Counted from the first letter of the stretch, positions 37,698 through 48,900 are shown. The stretch is DNA of 62,080 nucleotides from Dokdonella immobilis (GCF_900115085.1 NZ_FOVF01000030.1:1-62080); one strand, 5' to 3'. Numbers and translations: made by a program. Notes: generated by a model not told the origin, from the letters alone.

Positions 37698-40024
37698 ACC
37701 CGGCCGATCCGATCGTGGCCGACACCGCGATCGCCTCGGCCGCGCTTTCGCTGTTCGAAGCTGCGCTCGAACTGGTTGCCGGCGAACGTGAGCCGTTCAT
37801 CCAACGCGCGACCGCCGATGACCCGGAACTGCGCAATGCCACGCTCGCCCTGCTCGAAGCGCATGCCGCCAGCGAAGGCTTCCTCGATCCAGGGCCGCCG
37901 CTCGGGCGCGAGCTGGGCGGCTACCGACTGCTCAAGTCGATCGGCAGCGGCGGCATGGGCCAGGTCTGGCTGGCCGAGCGCATCGACGGTGTTTTCCGGC
38001 AATGCGTGGCGATCAAGGTGCTGGCCAGCACGCTCGGCGATCCCGATGCGCTGCGCCGCGCCGAAGCGGAGCGCCAGTTCCTTGCCTCGATCGATCACCC
38101 GAACATCGCCCACGTGCTCGACGGCGGCAGCACCGCAGAGGGCCAGCCCTATGTCGTCATGGAATACGTCGATGGCGCACCGATCGACCGCTGGTGCCGG
38201 CAACAAGCCCTCGATCCGAGGGCACGCGTGCGCCTGTTCCTGCAGGTGCTCGGAGCCGTCGAGGCGGCCCATCGTTCGCTGATCATCCATCGCGACATCA
38301 AGCCGGCCAACGTGCTGGTGACCAACCAGGGGCTCGTCAAGCTGCTCGATTTCGGCATTGCCAAGTCGCTCGACCCCAGCGATGCCGGGGCGACCCGAAC
38401 CGGCTGGATGCCGATGACGCCGCAGTACGCGAGTCCGGAGCAGCTCGCCGGGCGACCGCTGACGACCGCCAGCGACATGTATTCGCTCGGTCTGCTCCTG
38501 CACGAATTGCTGACTGGCGTTGCCGCCCACCGGGTCGAGCCGCGCAGCCTTTCCGAGCTTGCGCGGTTCGTGTCCAGCCATGCGCCGTCGCGACCGAGCG
38601 AACGCATCGATACGGAAGCGCTCGGTATCGGCTCGTCACTGGCACGTCACTGGCGCGCGCGGATTTCCGGCGATCTCGATCGGATTGTACTCAAGGCCCT
38701 GGCGCCCGAAGTGCCGCGTCGCTACGGCTCCGCCCTGGCTTTCGCCGATGACCTTGAACGTTGGCTCGAGACGCGCCCGGTCTCCGCGCGTCCGGGTGGC
38801 GGCGGCTATCGCCTGGGCAAGTTCCTGCAGCGCAACCGGCTGGCTGTGGGCGCGGGCACGGCCGTCGTCTGCGCGCTCGCCATCGGCTTGTCGGTGGCCG
38901 CCGTCCAGCAACGGCGCGCCGCCGAGGAGGGCCAGCGCGCGCGCCAGGCGAATCGCTTTCTGACTGACATGATTGCCCGCGCCGATCCGTATGCCAGCGG
39001 CAAGCCGCCGACCTTGCTCGAGGCGCTTGACCGTGCCGTTCCCGACATTCCCCGGCAATTCGCCGGCCAGCCGCTGCTCGAGGCCGATGTCCGCCATGCG
39101 ATCGGGCGCGCCTACCTGATGCTCGAGCGCAACGATGCGGCGCGGGAGCAGCTCGAACTCGCCGCCACCCTGCGTGCAGCGGAGGGAGGGACCGACTATG
39201 CGCGTGTGCTCGACTCGCTCGCCATTCTCGCCTGGCAAGGTGGCCGTTATGCTGAAGCCGAGCGTCAGTTCAGGACCGCGCTGGACCAGTGCGAGGCCGA
39301 CGAGAATGGCCGGGCCCAGCGCTCGGAAGTTCTCAACGATCTGTCCTCGCTGCTGTCGAGCGTGGGTCGCAACGCAGAGGCACTCGATGCGGCCGTACAC
39401 GCCCGCGACATCAAGGCCACGCTGGCCACGGTTTCGCCGCGCGAACGGGCCGTCGTGCAAGCCAACATCGGTGCGGCGCTCGACGGCCTGGGTCGCTATG
39501 ACGAGTCGATCGCCGCCTATCGCGAGGCCCTGGAGATCTTTGAGTCGCTGCCGGCGCCGCCCCTGCTGGACATGGCCGTCAGTCTCAACAACCTCGCCTA
39601 CGTCCAGCGCGAAACAGGTCACATCGAGCAGGCCGTGCAGAGCCAGGAGCGTGCGATTGCGCTGACCGTGCAAGCGGTCGGACCCGATTTCCCGCGCCTG
39701 GCCGTGCGTTATTCGAACCTGGCCCTGCAGTACGCCGAGCTCGGCCGGCATGCGGATGCCACCCGGGCAGCAGCCGAGGCGCTGCGCCTTTCGCCGCTCG
39801 CGTTCCGCGCGAATGATCAGGCCATGGGCAACCTGTATGTGGCGGTCGCCCGCGTCAGCCTGGCCGCCGGCGACGCGACGAAGGCCAATGAATTCGCGCG
39901 CAAGGCGTTGCGCGTGTATGACGCGGCCGAATCGGTCGAGGCCGGACGGCGCGAAAAGGCGATCGCCATCCTCGATGTGCCGGCCGCCACGACTCAGTCG
40001 AACCGGCGGCGCAATGACCGCTGA
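37694..40024 (+). CDS. transmembrane Ser/Thr protein kinase with TPR sensor region
   Basis: 776 residues from GTG 37694. Kinase domain about 75-350: GSGGMGQVW loop, AIKVLA lysine, HRDIKPAN (H199, D201), DFG (D219), and an APE-like SPEQL. A single membrane helix (about 378-398), then a long TPR region (about 450-770) containing repeats such as LDSLAILAWQGGRYAEAERQ and SLNNLAYVQRETGHIEQAVQ. The cytoplasmic kinase likely acts on the coupled ECF sigma factor while the TPR part senses a partner. The overlapping start implies stoichiometric synthesis. Confidence 0.93.
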   Translation: MNPADPIVADTAIASAALSLFEAALELVAGEREPFIQRATADDPELRNATLALLEAHAASEGFLDPGPPLGRELGGYRLLKSIGSGGMGQVWLAERIDGVFRQCVAIKVLASTLGDPDALRRAEAERQFLASIDHPNIAHVLDGGSTAEGQPYVVMEYVDGAPIDRWCRQQALDPRARVRLFLQVLGAVEAAHRSLIIHRDIKPANVLVTNQGLVKLLDFGIAKSLDPSDAGATRTGWMPMTPQYASPEQLAGRPLTTASDMYSLGLLLHELLTGVAAHRVEPRSLSELARFVSSHAPSRPSERIDTEALGIGSSLARHWRARISGDLDRIVLKALAPEVPRRYGSALAFADDLERWLETRPVSARPGGGGYRLGKFLQRNRLAVGAGTAVVCALAIGLSVAAVQQRRAAEEGQRARQANRFLTDMIARADPYASGKPPTLLEALDRAVPDIPRQFAGQPLLEADVRHAIGRAYLMLERNDAAREQLELAATLRAAEGGTDYARVLDSLAILAWQGGRYAEAERQFRTALDQCEADENGRAQRSEVLNDLSSLLSSVGRNAEALDAAVHARDIKATLATVSPRERAVVQANIGAALDGLGRYDESIAAYREALEIFESLPAPPLLDMAVSLNNLAYVQRETGHIEQAVQSQERAIALTVQAVGPDFPRLAVRYSNLALQYAELGRHADATRAAAEALRLSPLAFRANDQAMGNLYVAVARVSLAAGDATKANEFARKALRVYDAAESVEAGRREKAIAILDVPAATTQSNRRRNDR

Positions 40025-40148
40025 ACCTTGAGCCGCGGCCCGGGTCCAAGCACGGCGACGGCATTCGGTGCCGCTCCCGCCGGCCCCGATCCCTGCCCGG
40101 TCGAGCCGGGCCTTGCCGGCACCCCTGGCTGCGGATTCACCGTACCCC

Positions 40149-40592
40149 ATGCTCATCATTTCGCTGACCTGCATCGCCCTGATCGCGCTGGCAACCGTGC
40201 TCCACTACGAGGTGCTGTCCGGTTTGAGTCACTGGCTGCCAGGCCTTTCGATGCGAGGCCGCGCCAAAGTGCTGGTCGTGGTGCTCATGGTGTTTCTCGC
40301 GCACGCCATGGAGATCGCGCTGTACGGCTCGGGCTTCCATGTACTGGCGAACCATCTCGGGCTCGGCGGCTTTACCGGCGGGGCCCACGCGAGCCTGAGC
40401 AACTGCCTGTACTTCTCTGCGGAAACCTACAGCTCGCTCGGCTTTGGCGACCTCACGCCGAGTGGACCGATGCGGCTTCTGGCCGGCGTCGAGGCCCTGA
40501 ACGGCCTGCTCCTGATCGGCTGGTCGGCGTCCTACATCTACATTTCGATGGAGCGTTTCTGGTCGCGCGATCCGGCCAGGCCGGTGCCCTGA
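40149..40592 (+). CDS. two-TM ion channel-like protein
   Basis: 147 residues from ATG 40149. N-terminal membrane segments (about 2-20 and 40-60), then a pore region LYFSAETYSSLGFGDLTPSG, in which SLGFGD replaces the TVGYGD potassium filter, and a last helix (about 118-138). This small channel family is common in proteobacteria; ion selectivity is unproven. The filter lacks the canonical Thr-Val. Confidence 0.83.
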   Translation: MLIISLTCIALIALATVLHYEVLSGLSHWLPGLSMRGRAKVLVVVLMVFLAHAMEIALYGSGFHVLANHLGLGGFTGGAHASLSNCLYFSAETYSSLGFGDLTPSGPMRLLAGVEALNGLLLIGWSASYIYISMERFWSRDPARPVP

Positions 40593-40659
40593 ATTCAATC
40601 GGCCGAAGTACCTGCGCTATGGTGGGATCCCGCAGTCGGCAACAGGAGGTCCATTCGAG

Positions 40660-41244
40660 ATGACGGCAACTGCAACCCGATCGGCAACAACGCTCCGGCG
40701 CGCCCCGCTCGCCGCCCTGCTGGCATTCGCGGGTCTCGCTAGCGGCATGTTCTGGGTAGCGCCCGATGCAGCAGCGGACGGTTCGCGCCAGACGCGGGCC
40801 GCGCAGGATCGCGGCGAGGCCAGCATGCGCATCGACAATGCGAGCTGGCAGGCCGGCAGCGCCAATGCGCGCTTGCGCGGAACGTCGCTGAATGTCTCCG
40901 CGATGCATTCCAATCGCGTCGAAGAGACCGTGATCACCGAGCGGCTTTCGCTGCGGATCCCGGACTACCGGGGTCCGGGTCAGTATGCAGCGGCGATCGG
41001 GTCGAGTTTTGTCCGCGCCGGCATCCGCATTCCGAAGAACGCCGATGACAGCACGGAAGCGGACAGCGAAGTCCTCACCGATGCGCTCAAGGGCGCCCGC
41101 ATGATCCGCCTGGACAATGCCGAGGTCGAGATCGACAGCGTCGACGACGGCTTCGTCGGGGGCCGCTTCCGGCTCGAAGCCGCCTCGGCTGGCGCGCAGC
41201 CTGCGATCTCCGAAGGTGTGTTCCGCGCCCGCCTGCGCGAGTAA
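40660..41244 (+). CDS. exported protein of unknown function
   Basis: 194 residues, ATG 40660 after a strong AGGAGG. N-terminal basic region and hydrophobic segment (about 16-38) ending in Ala residues, a likely signal peptide with a long n-region. The remainder is polar, with Ser/Arg/Glu-rich strands and no Cys. No family recognised. Upstream of rpe with a 100-bp gap. Confidence 0.65.
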   Translation: MTATATRSATTLRRAPLAALLAFAGLASGMFWVAPDAAADGSRQTRAAQDRGEASMRIDNASWQAGSANARLRGTSLNVSAMHSNRVEETVITERLSLRIPDYRGPGQYAAAIGSSFVRAGIRIPKNADDSTEADSEVLTDALKGARMIRLDNAEVEIDSVDDGFVGGRFRLEAASAGAQPAISEGVFRARLRE

Positions 41245-41344
41245 AGCGCTGGCCGGCGGAGTCGCGCCGGCAGGGTCGCCGAGGCTTGCCCTCGGCGCGC
41301 GTATGAACGAGGATCGTCCGATCCCCGCTGCTGCGCCGTCGTCC

Positions 41345-42019
41345 ATGTCCCGATCCTCCTGCGTCATCGCCCCGTCGATCCTGTCCGCGGATTTCGCCCG
41401 CCTTGGCGCCGAGGTCGATGCGGTGATCGCGGCTGGCGCCGAATGGGTGCACTTCGATGTCATGGACAACCACTACGTGCCGAACCTGACCATCGGTCCG
41501 CTGGTCTGCGCGGCGCTGCGCAAGCACGGGGTGACGGCGCCGATCGACGTGCACCTGATGGTCAAGCCGGTCGACCGCATCATTCCGGATTTCGCCGACG
41601 CCGGGGCCAGCCTGATCAGCTTCCACCCGGAAGCCTCCGAGCACATCGACCGCAGCATCCAGCTGATCCACGCCAGCGGCTGCAAGGCCGGGCTCGTGTT
41701 CAATCCGGCCACGCCACTGGGCTATCTCGACCATGTCCTCGACCAGCTCGACCTGGTCCTGATCATGTCGGTCAATCCGGGCTTCGGCGGGCAGTCGTTC
41801 CTGCCCTCGGCGCTCGACAAGCTGCGCCGCGTGCGCGAATTGATCGATCGCAGCGGCCGTGACATCCGCCTCGAGATCGACGGCGGGGTCAAGGTCGACA
41901 ACATTGCCGAGATCGCGCGCGCCGGTGCCGATACCTTCGTCGCCGGCTCGGCGATATTCGGCAAGCCCGACTACGCCGCTGTCATCGCGGCGATGAAGGC
42001 TGCCGTCGCCCAGGCCTGA
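41345..42019 (+). CDS. rpe: ribulose-phosphate 3-epimerase
   Basis: 224 residues. Interconverts ribulose-5-phosphate and xylulose-5-phosphate in the pentose phosphate pathway. TIM-barrel motifs [47 protein letters not shown] and [10 protein letters not shown] are all present with the metal-binding His/Asp residues. ATG 41345 gives the usual length; an in-frame ATG at 41304 is possible but adds a non-conserved tail. Confidence 0.95.
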   Translation: MSRSSCVIAPSILSADFARLGAEVDAVIAAGAEWVHFDVMDNHYVPNLTIGPLVCAALRKHGVTAPIDVHLMVKPVDRIIPDFADAGASLISFHPEASEHIDRSIQLIHASGCKAGLVFNPATPLGYLDHVLDQLDLVLIMSVNPGFGGQSFLPSALDKLRRVRELIDRSGRDIRLEIDGGVKVDNIAEIARAGADTFVAGSAIFGKPDYAAVIAAMKAAVAQA

Positions 42020-42098
42020 ACAGGCCCCTGCTGTCACGCTGCAGCGGGCCGCGCGGGCCGCATGCCTTTCGACCCTCGGGTTTCCGCGCGACGAACGC

Positions 42099-42104
42099 TA
42101 CAAT
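42099..42104 (+). promoter_or_regulatory. candidate -10 (TACAAT) for the tricorn-like protease gene
   Basis: TACAAT 30 bp upstream of the ATG at 42135 in an otherwise GC-rich gap; no good -35. Confidence 0.3.
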
Positions 42105-42134
42105 CGCCGATTCAACGCCGTTGCGGAGTTCCCG

Positions 42135-45100
42135 ATGCATCGATTCGTTCCCGCCGTTGCGCTTGCCTTCGGCCTCGCTTCCGTGGCCCAGGCGCTGCCT
42201 GCCGGCAACGCACGCCTGCTGCGCTTTCCCGACATCTGCGGCGACGCGATCACGTTCGTCCAGGCCGGCGACATCTACATCGTCGCGGCGAGCGGCGGCA
42301 CCGCCCTGCGCCTGACCTCGCACGCCGGCCAGGAGCTGTACCCGAAGTTCTCGCCGGATTGCCGCGCGATCGCGTTCTCGGCCGAATACGACGGCACCCG
42401 CCAGGTCTACGTGATTCCGGCCGGCGGCGGCGAGCCGCGCCAGCTGACCTGGTACAACGACATCGGCGCGCAACCGGTCCGCGGCGGCACCGACTACCGT
42501 GTCCTCGACTGGACCCCGGATGGCCGCAACGTCCTCGTGCGGGCGAACCGCGTCGCAGCCGACGACCGCGGCGGCCGGCCCTACCTGGTGCCGGTCGACG
42601 GTGGCATGGAAACCCCGTTGGCGGTTCCCGAGACCGGCGGCGGCATGCTCTCGCCCGATGGCAGGACCTATGTCTACACGCCGATCGATCGCGAATTCCG
42701 CAGCTGGAAGCGCTATCGCGGCGGTCGCGCCCAGGACGTCTGGACCTATGACCTGGTCGCCAATACATCGAGGCGCCTGACCGACGACCCGGCCACCGAC
42801 AACCAGCCGACCTGGGTCGGTGACACGATCTACTTCACCTCCGACCGCAACTACACGTTGAACCTGTTCGCGCTGTCGCCGAATGGCGGCGAGCCGCGCC
42901 AGGTCACCCATTTCACTGATTTCGACGTGCTCTGGCCGAGCGCCGGCAAGGACGCCATCGTGTTCGAGAACGGCGCTGCGATCTGGCGCTTCGATCCGAA
43001 GACGGAGCAGGCGACCGAGGTGCCGATCCGCGTCACCGGCGACTTTCCGCAGACCCTGCCGGGCTGGAAGAACGTGGTCGCCCAGGTCGAATCCTTCGAC
43101 CTCGGCGGCGACGGTGATACCGCGGTATTTGCCGCGCGCGGCGAGCTGTTCCGGCTGCGCCTCGAGGACAAGGACCTGCGCAACCTCTCGCACACGGCGG
43201 ACGCCCGCGAGATCGGCGTGTCACTCTCGCCGGATTCGAAAACCGCGGTCTATCTGTCCGATGCCAGCGGCGAATACGAGCTGTACCTGCAGTCGATGGA
43301 CGGTGGCGAGCCGAAGCGCCTGACCCGCGATGGCGACATCTGGCGGTTCGCACCGGTCTGGTCGCCGGATGGCCGCCATCTGGCCTATGCCGACAAGAAG
43401 CAGCGCCTGCGCATCGTCGATGCCGGATCCGGCAAGACGCAGGACGTCGACAGCAGCCGGCACGACGACATCACCGAATACGTCTGGTCGCCGGACGGAC
43501 AATGGCTGGCCTACACCTTGGAAAACGACGCCGGACTGACCCAGGTCTGGCTCTACTCGCTGCAGGACGGAACGCGCACCGCCGCCACCGAGGCGACTTC
43601 GAGCGCGTTCAGCCCGGCCTTCGATCCGCAGGGGCGCTGGCTGTACTTCCTCTCCAACCGCGACTTCCAGCTGCAGTTCAGCGCCTACGAACAGAACTAC
43701 CTGTATGCCAACGCGACCCGCATCTATGCGGTCAGCCTGGCCGCGGACGGACCGTTCTTCGATGCCGAGACCGGGCACGCGCCGAAGCCTGTCGAAGATC
43801 CCGCGGCGAAGCCCGCGCCGCGGCGCGTCGACGCCGACGGCATGATCGGGCGCGAACAGGTGCTCAAGGCCGGCGCCGGCAACTACCGCAAGCTGCAGGC
43901 CCGCTCGGCTGCGGTGTTCTATGCGGCCATGCCCGGCGGGCGCGACGACGGCGACTTCGAACTGCGCATGCTCGCGCTCGATGCCGACAGCGAGACGACG
44001 ATCGCGCGCGGCCTGGCCGACTATCGCCTCAGTGCGGATGGCAAGCAGGTGCTGGTCCAGCTCGAAGGCAAGTTCGCCCGGCTCGAGGCCAAGGCCGACC
44101 AGGATCCGGCCAAGAACATGCTCGACCTTTCGCGCATGAAGGTTCTGGTCGATCCGCCGCGCGAGTGGCACCAGGAATTCGTCGATGCCTGGCGCATCCT
44201 GCGCGACTGGTTCTACGACCCGGGCATGCACGGCGGCATCGAACGCTGGAATGCGGTGCGCGCCCGCTACGAACCGCTGGTCGCCCATGTCGCCACGCGC
44301 CAGGACCTCGACTACCTGTTTCAGGAACTGGTCGGCGAGGTTCAGTCCGGGCACGTCTACGTGCAGCAGGGCGACCAGCCCAAGGTCGAGCCGACCCCGG
44401 GCGGACTGCTTGGCGCCGATATCGCCGCCGACGCATCCGGCTACTTCCGCATCGAACGCGTGTTCAAGGGTTCAAGCTGGGATCCGCGGCTACGCTCGCC
44501 GCTGGACCAGCCCGGCGTCGCCGCCGATGCGGGCGACTACCTGCTGGCCGTCGACGGTGTCGATGCGCGCAGCGTGAAGAATTTCTACCAGCTGATGCAG
44601 GACAAGGGTGGGCAGGTCATCAGCCTGCGCATCAACAGCAAGCCGCAATGGGAAGGCAGCCGGGAAGTCAGGATCAAGGCCCTGGTCTCGGAACTCAACC
44701 TGCGTTACGCCGACTGGGTGGCTTCACGACGGGCCATGGTCGATCGCCTCTCCGGCGGTCGCATCGGCTATATCCATGTCCCGAACACCGCGGTCGACGG
44801 CAATCGCGAACTGTTCCGCGGCCTGCTCGCCTACTCGGACAAGGACGCGCTGATCATCGACGATCGCTACAACGGTGGCGGCTTCATCCCGGACCGCATG
44901 GCCGAATGGCTGGCGCGCAAGCCGCTCAACTACTGGAAGCGTCGCGGCCTCGATCCGCAGGCGACGCCGATGCTCTCGCACGATGGACCGAAGGCGATGC
45001 TGATCAACGGCCTGTCGAGTTCGGGTGGCGACGCGCTGCCGTACTACTTCCGCAAGCTCGGCCTCGGCAAGCTGATCGGCACGCGCACCTGGGGTGGCCT

Positions 45101-45377
45101 GATCGGCATTTCGGGCAACCCGTCGCTGGCGGATGGCGGCATTCTGCTGGCCGCCACCTTCCGTTTCCTCGATACCGACGGCCACTGGGCGGTCGAGAAC
45201 GAGGGTGTGCATCCCGATATCGAGGTCATCGACCGCCCCGAGCTGATCGCCCGCGGCCAGGATCCCGGTGTCGAGAAGGCCGTCGAGGAACTGCTTGCCG
45301 AACTCGCCGCGCATCCGCCGAAGAAGATCGTCGCGCCGCCCGCACCTGTGGACTTTGGTGCGCCGGCAAAGCACTGA
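42135..45377 (+). CDS. tricorn-like S41 protease, periplasmic (copy 1)
   Basis: 1080 residues. Signal peptide ending AQALP. Two beta-propeller regions built from TolB/PD40 blades (SPDCRAIAFSAEYDGTRQVY, SPDGRTYVYTPIDRE, SPDSKTAVYLSD, SPDGQWLAYTLENDAG) fill residues 30-640. A C1 helical part (WRILRDWFYDPGMHG), a PDZ domain (about 745-845) and an S41 serine-protease core follow, with GEVQSGHVYV (putative catalytic His) and INGLSSSGGDALPYYFRK (putative nucleophile Ser). Tricorn relatives degrade peptides. Paralogous to the gene at 57820-54503. Confidence 0.92.
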   Translation: MHRFVPAVALAFGLASVAQALPAGNARLLRFPDICGDAITFVQAGDIYIVAASGGTALRLTSHAGQELYPKFSPDCRAIAFSAEYDGTRQVYVIPAGGGEPRQLTWYNDIGAQPVRGGTDYRVLDWTPDGRNVLVRANRVAADDRGGRPYLVPVDGGMETPLAVPETGGGMLSPDGRTYVYTPIDREFRSWKRYRGGRAQDVWTYDLVANTSRRLTDDPATDNQPTWVGDTIYFTSDRNYTLNLFALSPNGGEPRQVTHFTDFDVLWPSAGKDAIVFENGAAIWRFDPKTEQATEVPIRVTGDFPQTLPGWKNVVAQVESFDLGGDGDTAVFAARGELFRLRLEDKDLRNLSHTADAREIGVSLSPDSKTAVYLSDASGEYELYLQSMDGGEPKRLTRDGDIWRFAPVWSPDGRHLAYADKKQRLRIVDAGSGKTQDVDSSRHDDITEYVWSPDGQWLAYTLENDAGLTQVWLYSLQDGTRTAATEATSSAFSPAFDPQGRWLYFLSNRDFQLQFSAYEQNYLYANATRIYAVSLAADGPFFDAETGHAPKPVEDPAAKPAPRRVDADGMIGREQVLKAGAGNYRKLQARSAAVFYAAMPGGRDDGDFELRMLALDADSETTIARGLADYRLSADGKQVLVQLEGKFARLEAKADQDPAKNMLDLSRMKVLVDPPREWHQEFVDAWRILRDWFYDPGMHGGIERWNAVRARYEPLVAHVATRQDLDYLFQELVGEVQSGHVYVQQGDQPKVEPTPGGLLGADIAADASGYFRIERVFKGSSWDPRLRSPLDQPGVAADAGDYLLAVDGVDARSVKNFYQLMQDKGGQVISLRINSKPQWEGSREVRIKALVSELNLRYADWVASRRAMVDRLSGGRIGYIHVPNTAVDGNRELFRGLLAYSDKDALIIDDRYNGGGFIPDRMAEWLARKPLNYWKRRGLDPQATPMLSHDGPKAMLINGLSSSGGDALPYYFRKLGLGKLIGTRTWGGLIGISGNPSLADGGILLAATFRFLDTDGHWAVENEGVHPDIEVIDRPELIARGQDPGVEKAVEELLAELAAHPPKKIVAPPAPVDFGAPAKH

Positions 45378-45434
45378 GAATCCGGCGGGCTGCGCTATCC
45401 TGCAGCCCGCTGTTGATTCGGGGAGAGGGTGCTG

Positions 45435-45686
45435 ATGCAGTGTTTCGTCTACAAGAGCCTGCGCAAGGCCGATACCTACGTGTACCTGCGCGAAGCCGAT
45501 CGCTTCGACGTGCTGCCCGCGGCCATTGCCGAGGCGCTCGGCAATCTCGGCTTCGTCATCGAGATCGAACTGTCGCCGCAGCGCAAGCTTGCGCGCGAGA
45601 ACGTCGACGTGGTCATCGGCAACCTCGATCGGCAGGGCTATCACCTGCAATGGCCGCCACCCGCCGAATCCGGCCAGGCGAGCTGA
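45435..45686 (+). CDS. ycgL: YcgL domain-containing protein
   Basis: 83 residues from ATG 45435 (GGGAGAGG upstream; GTG 45429 would add two residues). MQCFVYKSLRKADTYVYL and the ending QGYHLQWPP match the YcgL family, conserved in gammaproteobacteria near division or RNase D genes. Function unknown. Confidence 0.9.
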   Translation: MQCFVYKSLRKADTYVYLREADRFDVLPAAIAEALGNLGFVIEIELSPQRKLARENVDVVIGNLDRQGYHLQWPPPAESGQAS

Positions 45687-45711
45687 AGCGCGCATGCGCG
45701 AAGGGCATCGC

Positions 45712-45752
45712 TATACTGCAAGTGTCGCGGCGCGCGACACCCGTTTCGGGTG
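45712..45752 (+). promoter_or_regulatory. candidate promoter and two tandem stem-loops ahead of the ankyrin gene
   Basis: TATACT (45712-45717) is followed immediately by TGTCGCG-GCG-CGCGACA (45723-45739) and CACCCG-TTT-CGGGTG (45738-45752). If the -10 is real, both hairpins sit at the very start of a 5' leader of roughly 180 nt before the ATG at 45906. No known riboswitch class was recognised. Confidence 0.35.
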
Positions 45753-45905
45753 CGTCGCTGGCACAACCGCAGGCGAAGCGATGTCAGCAAAGGCCCCACA
45801 TCCGCATCCAGGGCGCGCCCGGCACAGGCAACCCGGCACCCGCCTGGGCGGCACCCGTGGCGATGCCCAAGCCCGAGCCGGGGCGCACCGCCCCGCTTGC
45901 GATCG

Positions 45906-48900
45906 ATGAACACCGGCGTCGACATGCCGAAATCGCCGGCACCCCCGCGTTCACTGCTCGGCGGCCTCGGGCGCTTCGTACCCGCGCTTTTCTTCCATGC
46001 CGCGGCGGCCTGGATCGCCGCTCCGTCGATGCTGATCGTGCTGCTGATCGGCGATGCCTGGATGCTCACCGCGATCTGCGCCGGTATCGGCTTCGGCATG
46101 GACGGCGGCTTCCTGCGCAGCATCGCGCGCCGGGGCCTGACCGGTCTCGTCCTGCTCAGTCTTTATGCGGTCTTCGTCGCCCTGATGCTGGCCGCCCCGG
46201 CCTGGTGGCTGGTTCGCGAGCCGTCACTGACTGGCGCGCTGGCGCTGTCGGCGGCCATGCTGCTTTCGCTGCTTTCGCTGTGGCGCCTGTGGCCCGCGTT
46301 CGTCCTGCCCTTTGTCTGGGACGATGCCTATCCCGAACAGGGAACGCGTTCCTGGCTGACCATCGCGCTGCGTCGTTCGCTCGGATTCGCCCGCCAGCTG
46401 ACCGCCGAACACGATGTCTTCTTCAGCCACGGATTGCCATCGGCACTGGCCCTGCTGGTCGTTTGCGTCTGCGCATTGGCGCTGGCCGCGCTGGGCGCCG
46501 GATTGCCGTTCGAAATTCGTGTCTCGGCGATCGTCCTGTACGCGCTGGTGGTCGTGCCGCTGGCCTGGCTGATGCTGGCGACGCGTTGCGTGAATATCCT
46601 GTTTCTCGACGTCCGGGCCAAGCGCGCCACGCGCCAGCGCGAGGAGGAGCGCGACGAAACCGACAGCGAAGCAGTCGCCCTGCCCGACGACATCGGCGTG
46701 TTCGACGCCAGCGCCACGCTGCTTGCCGCGGCCCGCACCGGCCAGGTCGACCTCGCCCTGGCCGCGCTCGAACGCGGCGCCAACCCGGACATGGCGCCAC
46801 TGGCGGGCGATCGCGACCAGCGCAGCGTCCTCATCCACGCGGTCATCCTGCCCGACCTGCGCCTGCTGCGTGCCCTGATCGCCAAGGGGGTCGACGTCAA
46901 CCGCACGCACGGCGGCATGCCGCCGCTGATCGCGGCCACGCGCGACAGCTTCCAGGGCCGGCCCGACGCGATCATGACCCTGCTCGCCAACGGCGCCGAC
47001 CCGGCCGTCACCGACGTCGATTCGAACACCGTCCTGCACCATGCCGCCCTGTGCGGAGAGCCGATCGTCGCCGCGCTGCTGGTCGACGCCGGGGTCGAGA
47101 TCAACGCGGTCAATCGCGAAGGGCGCACGGCGCTCGGCATTGCCTGCGCCAACGGCAACTGGGCGCTGGCCAACTTCCTGCTCGATCGCGGCGCCAAGAC
47201 CGAGGTCGAAAACTCGCAGCCGGCCCTGCTGCTCGCGGCGACCGTGGCCGAGGATGATCCGAGCGGGGTAAAGCTGCTGCTCAAGCGCAAGGTCAAGGTC
47301 GATTGCCGCGGCCTGCTTGATCGCTCGCCGCTGATGGCTGCCGCCCTGGCCGGACACGCAAGGATTGCCGAAGTCCTGCTCGCGGCCGGCGCCCAGGCCG
47401 ATCTGCTCGACCGCAACGGCACCACCGCGCTGATGGAAGCGGCGCGTTCCGGTTCGGTGGCGATCATCCATGCCCTGGCCAGGCAAAAGATCGATCCGGA
47501 CCGCGTCGACTCGCTGGGTCGAACGGCCCTGATCATTGCCTGCTCGGCGCGCGCGGCCAGCGAGGAGGTGGTGCGCGCGCTGCTTGCCCTCGGTGCCGAT
47601 CGCGGAGTGGCCGGCGGCGACGGACGCCGCGCGGTCGAGCATGCCGCGGCCGCCGGTCGTTGGCCGATCGTCGCCTTGCTCGATCCGGGTTTCGCACTGC
47701 CGAGCAGCCTCGCCAGCGAACCGGTGGCGGCCAGCGAGGAAGGTGCGTCGCATCTGCTCGACGCGCTGCGTTTCGGACACTGGAGCGTCGCCGAAGAGAT
47801 GCGCGACGCGGCGCTTCAGCAATCCCCGGTGCAGCGCGCCCATCTCTATCTCGGCCTGCTCGAACCCGAACACGGCCAGGCACGAACCTGGGTCCTCAAC
47901 CTTGGCCTGCCGGCCGACGTGCGACTCGACGATGGCCGCTTGCTCGGTGAAGCGCTGCTGTCCGTCTTGCCCGGTTCCTGTCATGCCCTGAACGATCTCG
48001 TCCGTCGCGGTCATGCGGTGGGCGGAGCGGCCCTCGTGGCGCGCGTGCTGTTCGCCGTGCCGGGCATGGGCGAGCACGCCGGGATGGTCGCCCTGGCCCA
48101 TGAGCTCATCGAGCGTGGCGGCGACTGCTTCGGCCGCCTGGTCGGTGAGGTCGGCGCCCTCCACCTCGCCAGTGCTCTCGGCGAAGCGCATCTGGTCGAG
48201 AGACTGCTGGTCTGCGGTGGCGACGCGAACGCACGCGATGCGCGCGGGCGGCGACCGCTGCACTATGCCCTGAAGGCCGGTAGCGCCGCCGCGGTTGCCG
48301 TGGCGCGCGTGCTGATCCGGCACGGTGCCGATCCCGAGGCGGCGTCGGCGAGTGGCGAAACGGCCCTTGGCCTGGCCCTGTCCCGGGCCGACCGGGATCT
48401 CGTGTATTGGCTGAACTGGCCGCGCTGGCGCCTGCCGCGACGCGCCCTGCGCGGATCGGATCTTCCCGCGGCCGCGGCGACCGGCGACATCGATGCGGTC
48501 GACAAACTGCTCGGTCTCGGATTCGCCGTCGGCAGCGTCGATGCCCAGGGCGCCACGGCACTGATTCGCGCGGCCGGATCGGGCTATGCGGCGCTGGTCG
48601 TGCGCCTGCTCGATGTTGGTGCCGATCCGGCCCAGGCCTCCTATTCGGGGGCAACCTGCCTGTCGGCGGCAGTCGCCGCGCGCCGCGAAGCGGTCATGCG
48701 CACCCTGCTCCAGCACGGGGTCGACGCCGACCAGCGCCTGCCCGGCGGCGGTACGCCGCTGATGATTGCCGCGGCCCTGGGATTGCCGCGCCTGGCCGAA
48801 CCCCTGCTCGAGCGCGGCGCGGATCCGAACGCCGGCGATGATCGCGGCAACACCGCCCTGCAGGCGGCGGCCCAGTTCGCCTTCGACAGCCGCGACACGC

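Noticed and set aside
43502-47257. 1251-codon plus-strand frame overlapping the tricorn-like and ankyrin genes
   Set aside because: Out of frame with two genes that have recognisable motifs; Arg-rich composition typical of shadow frames.
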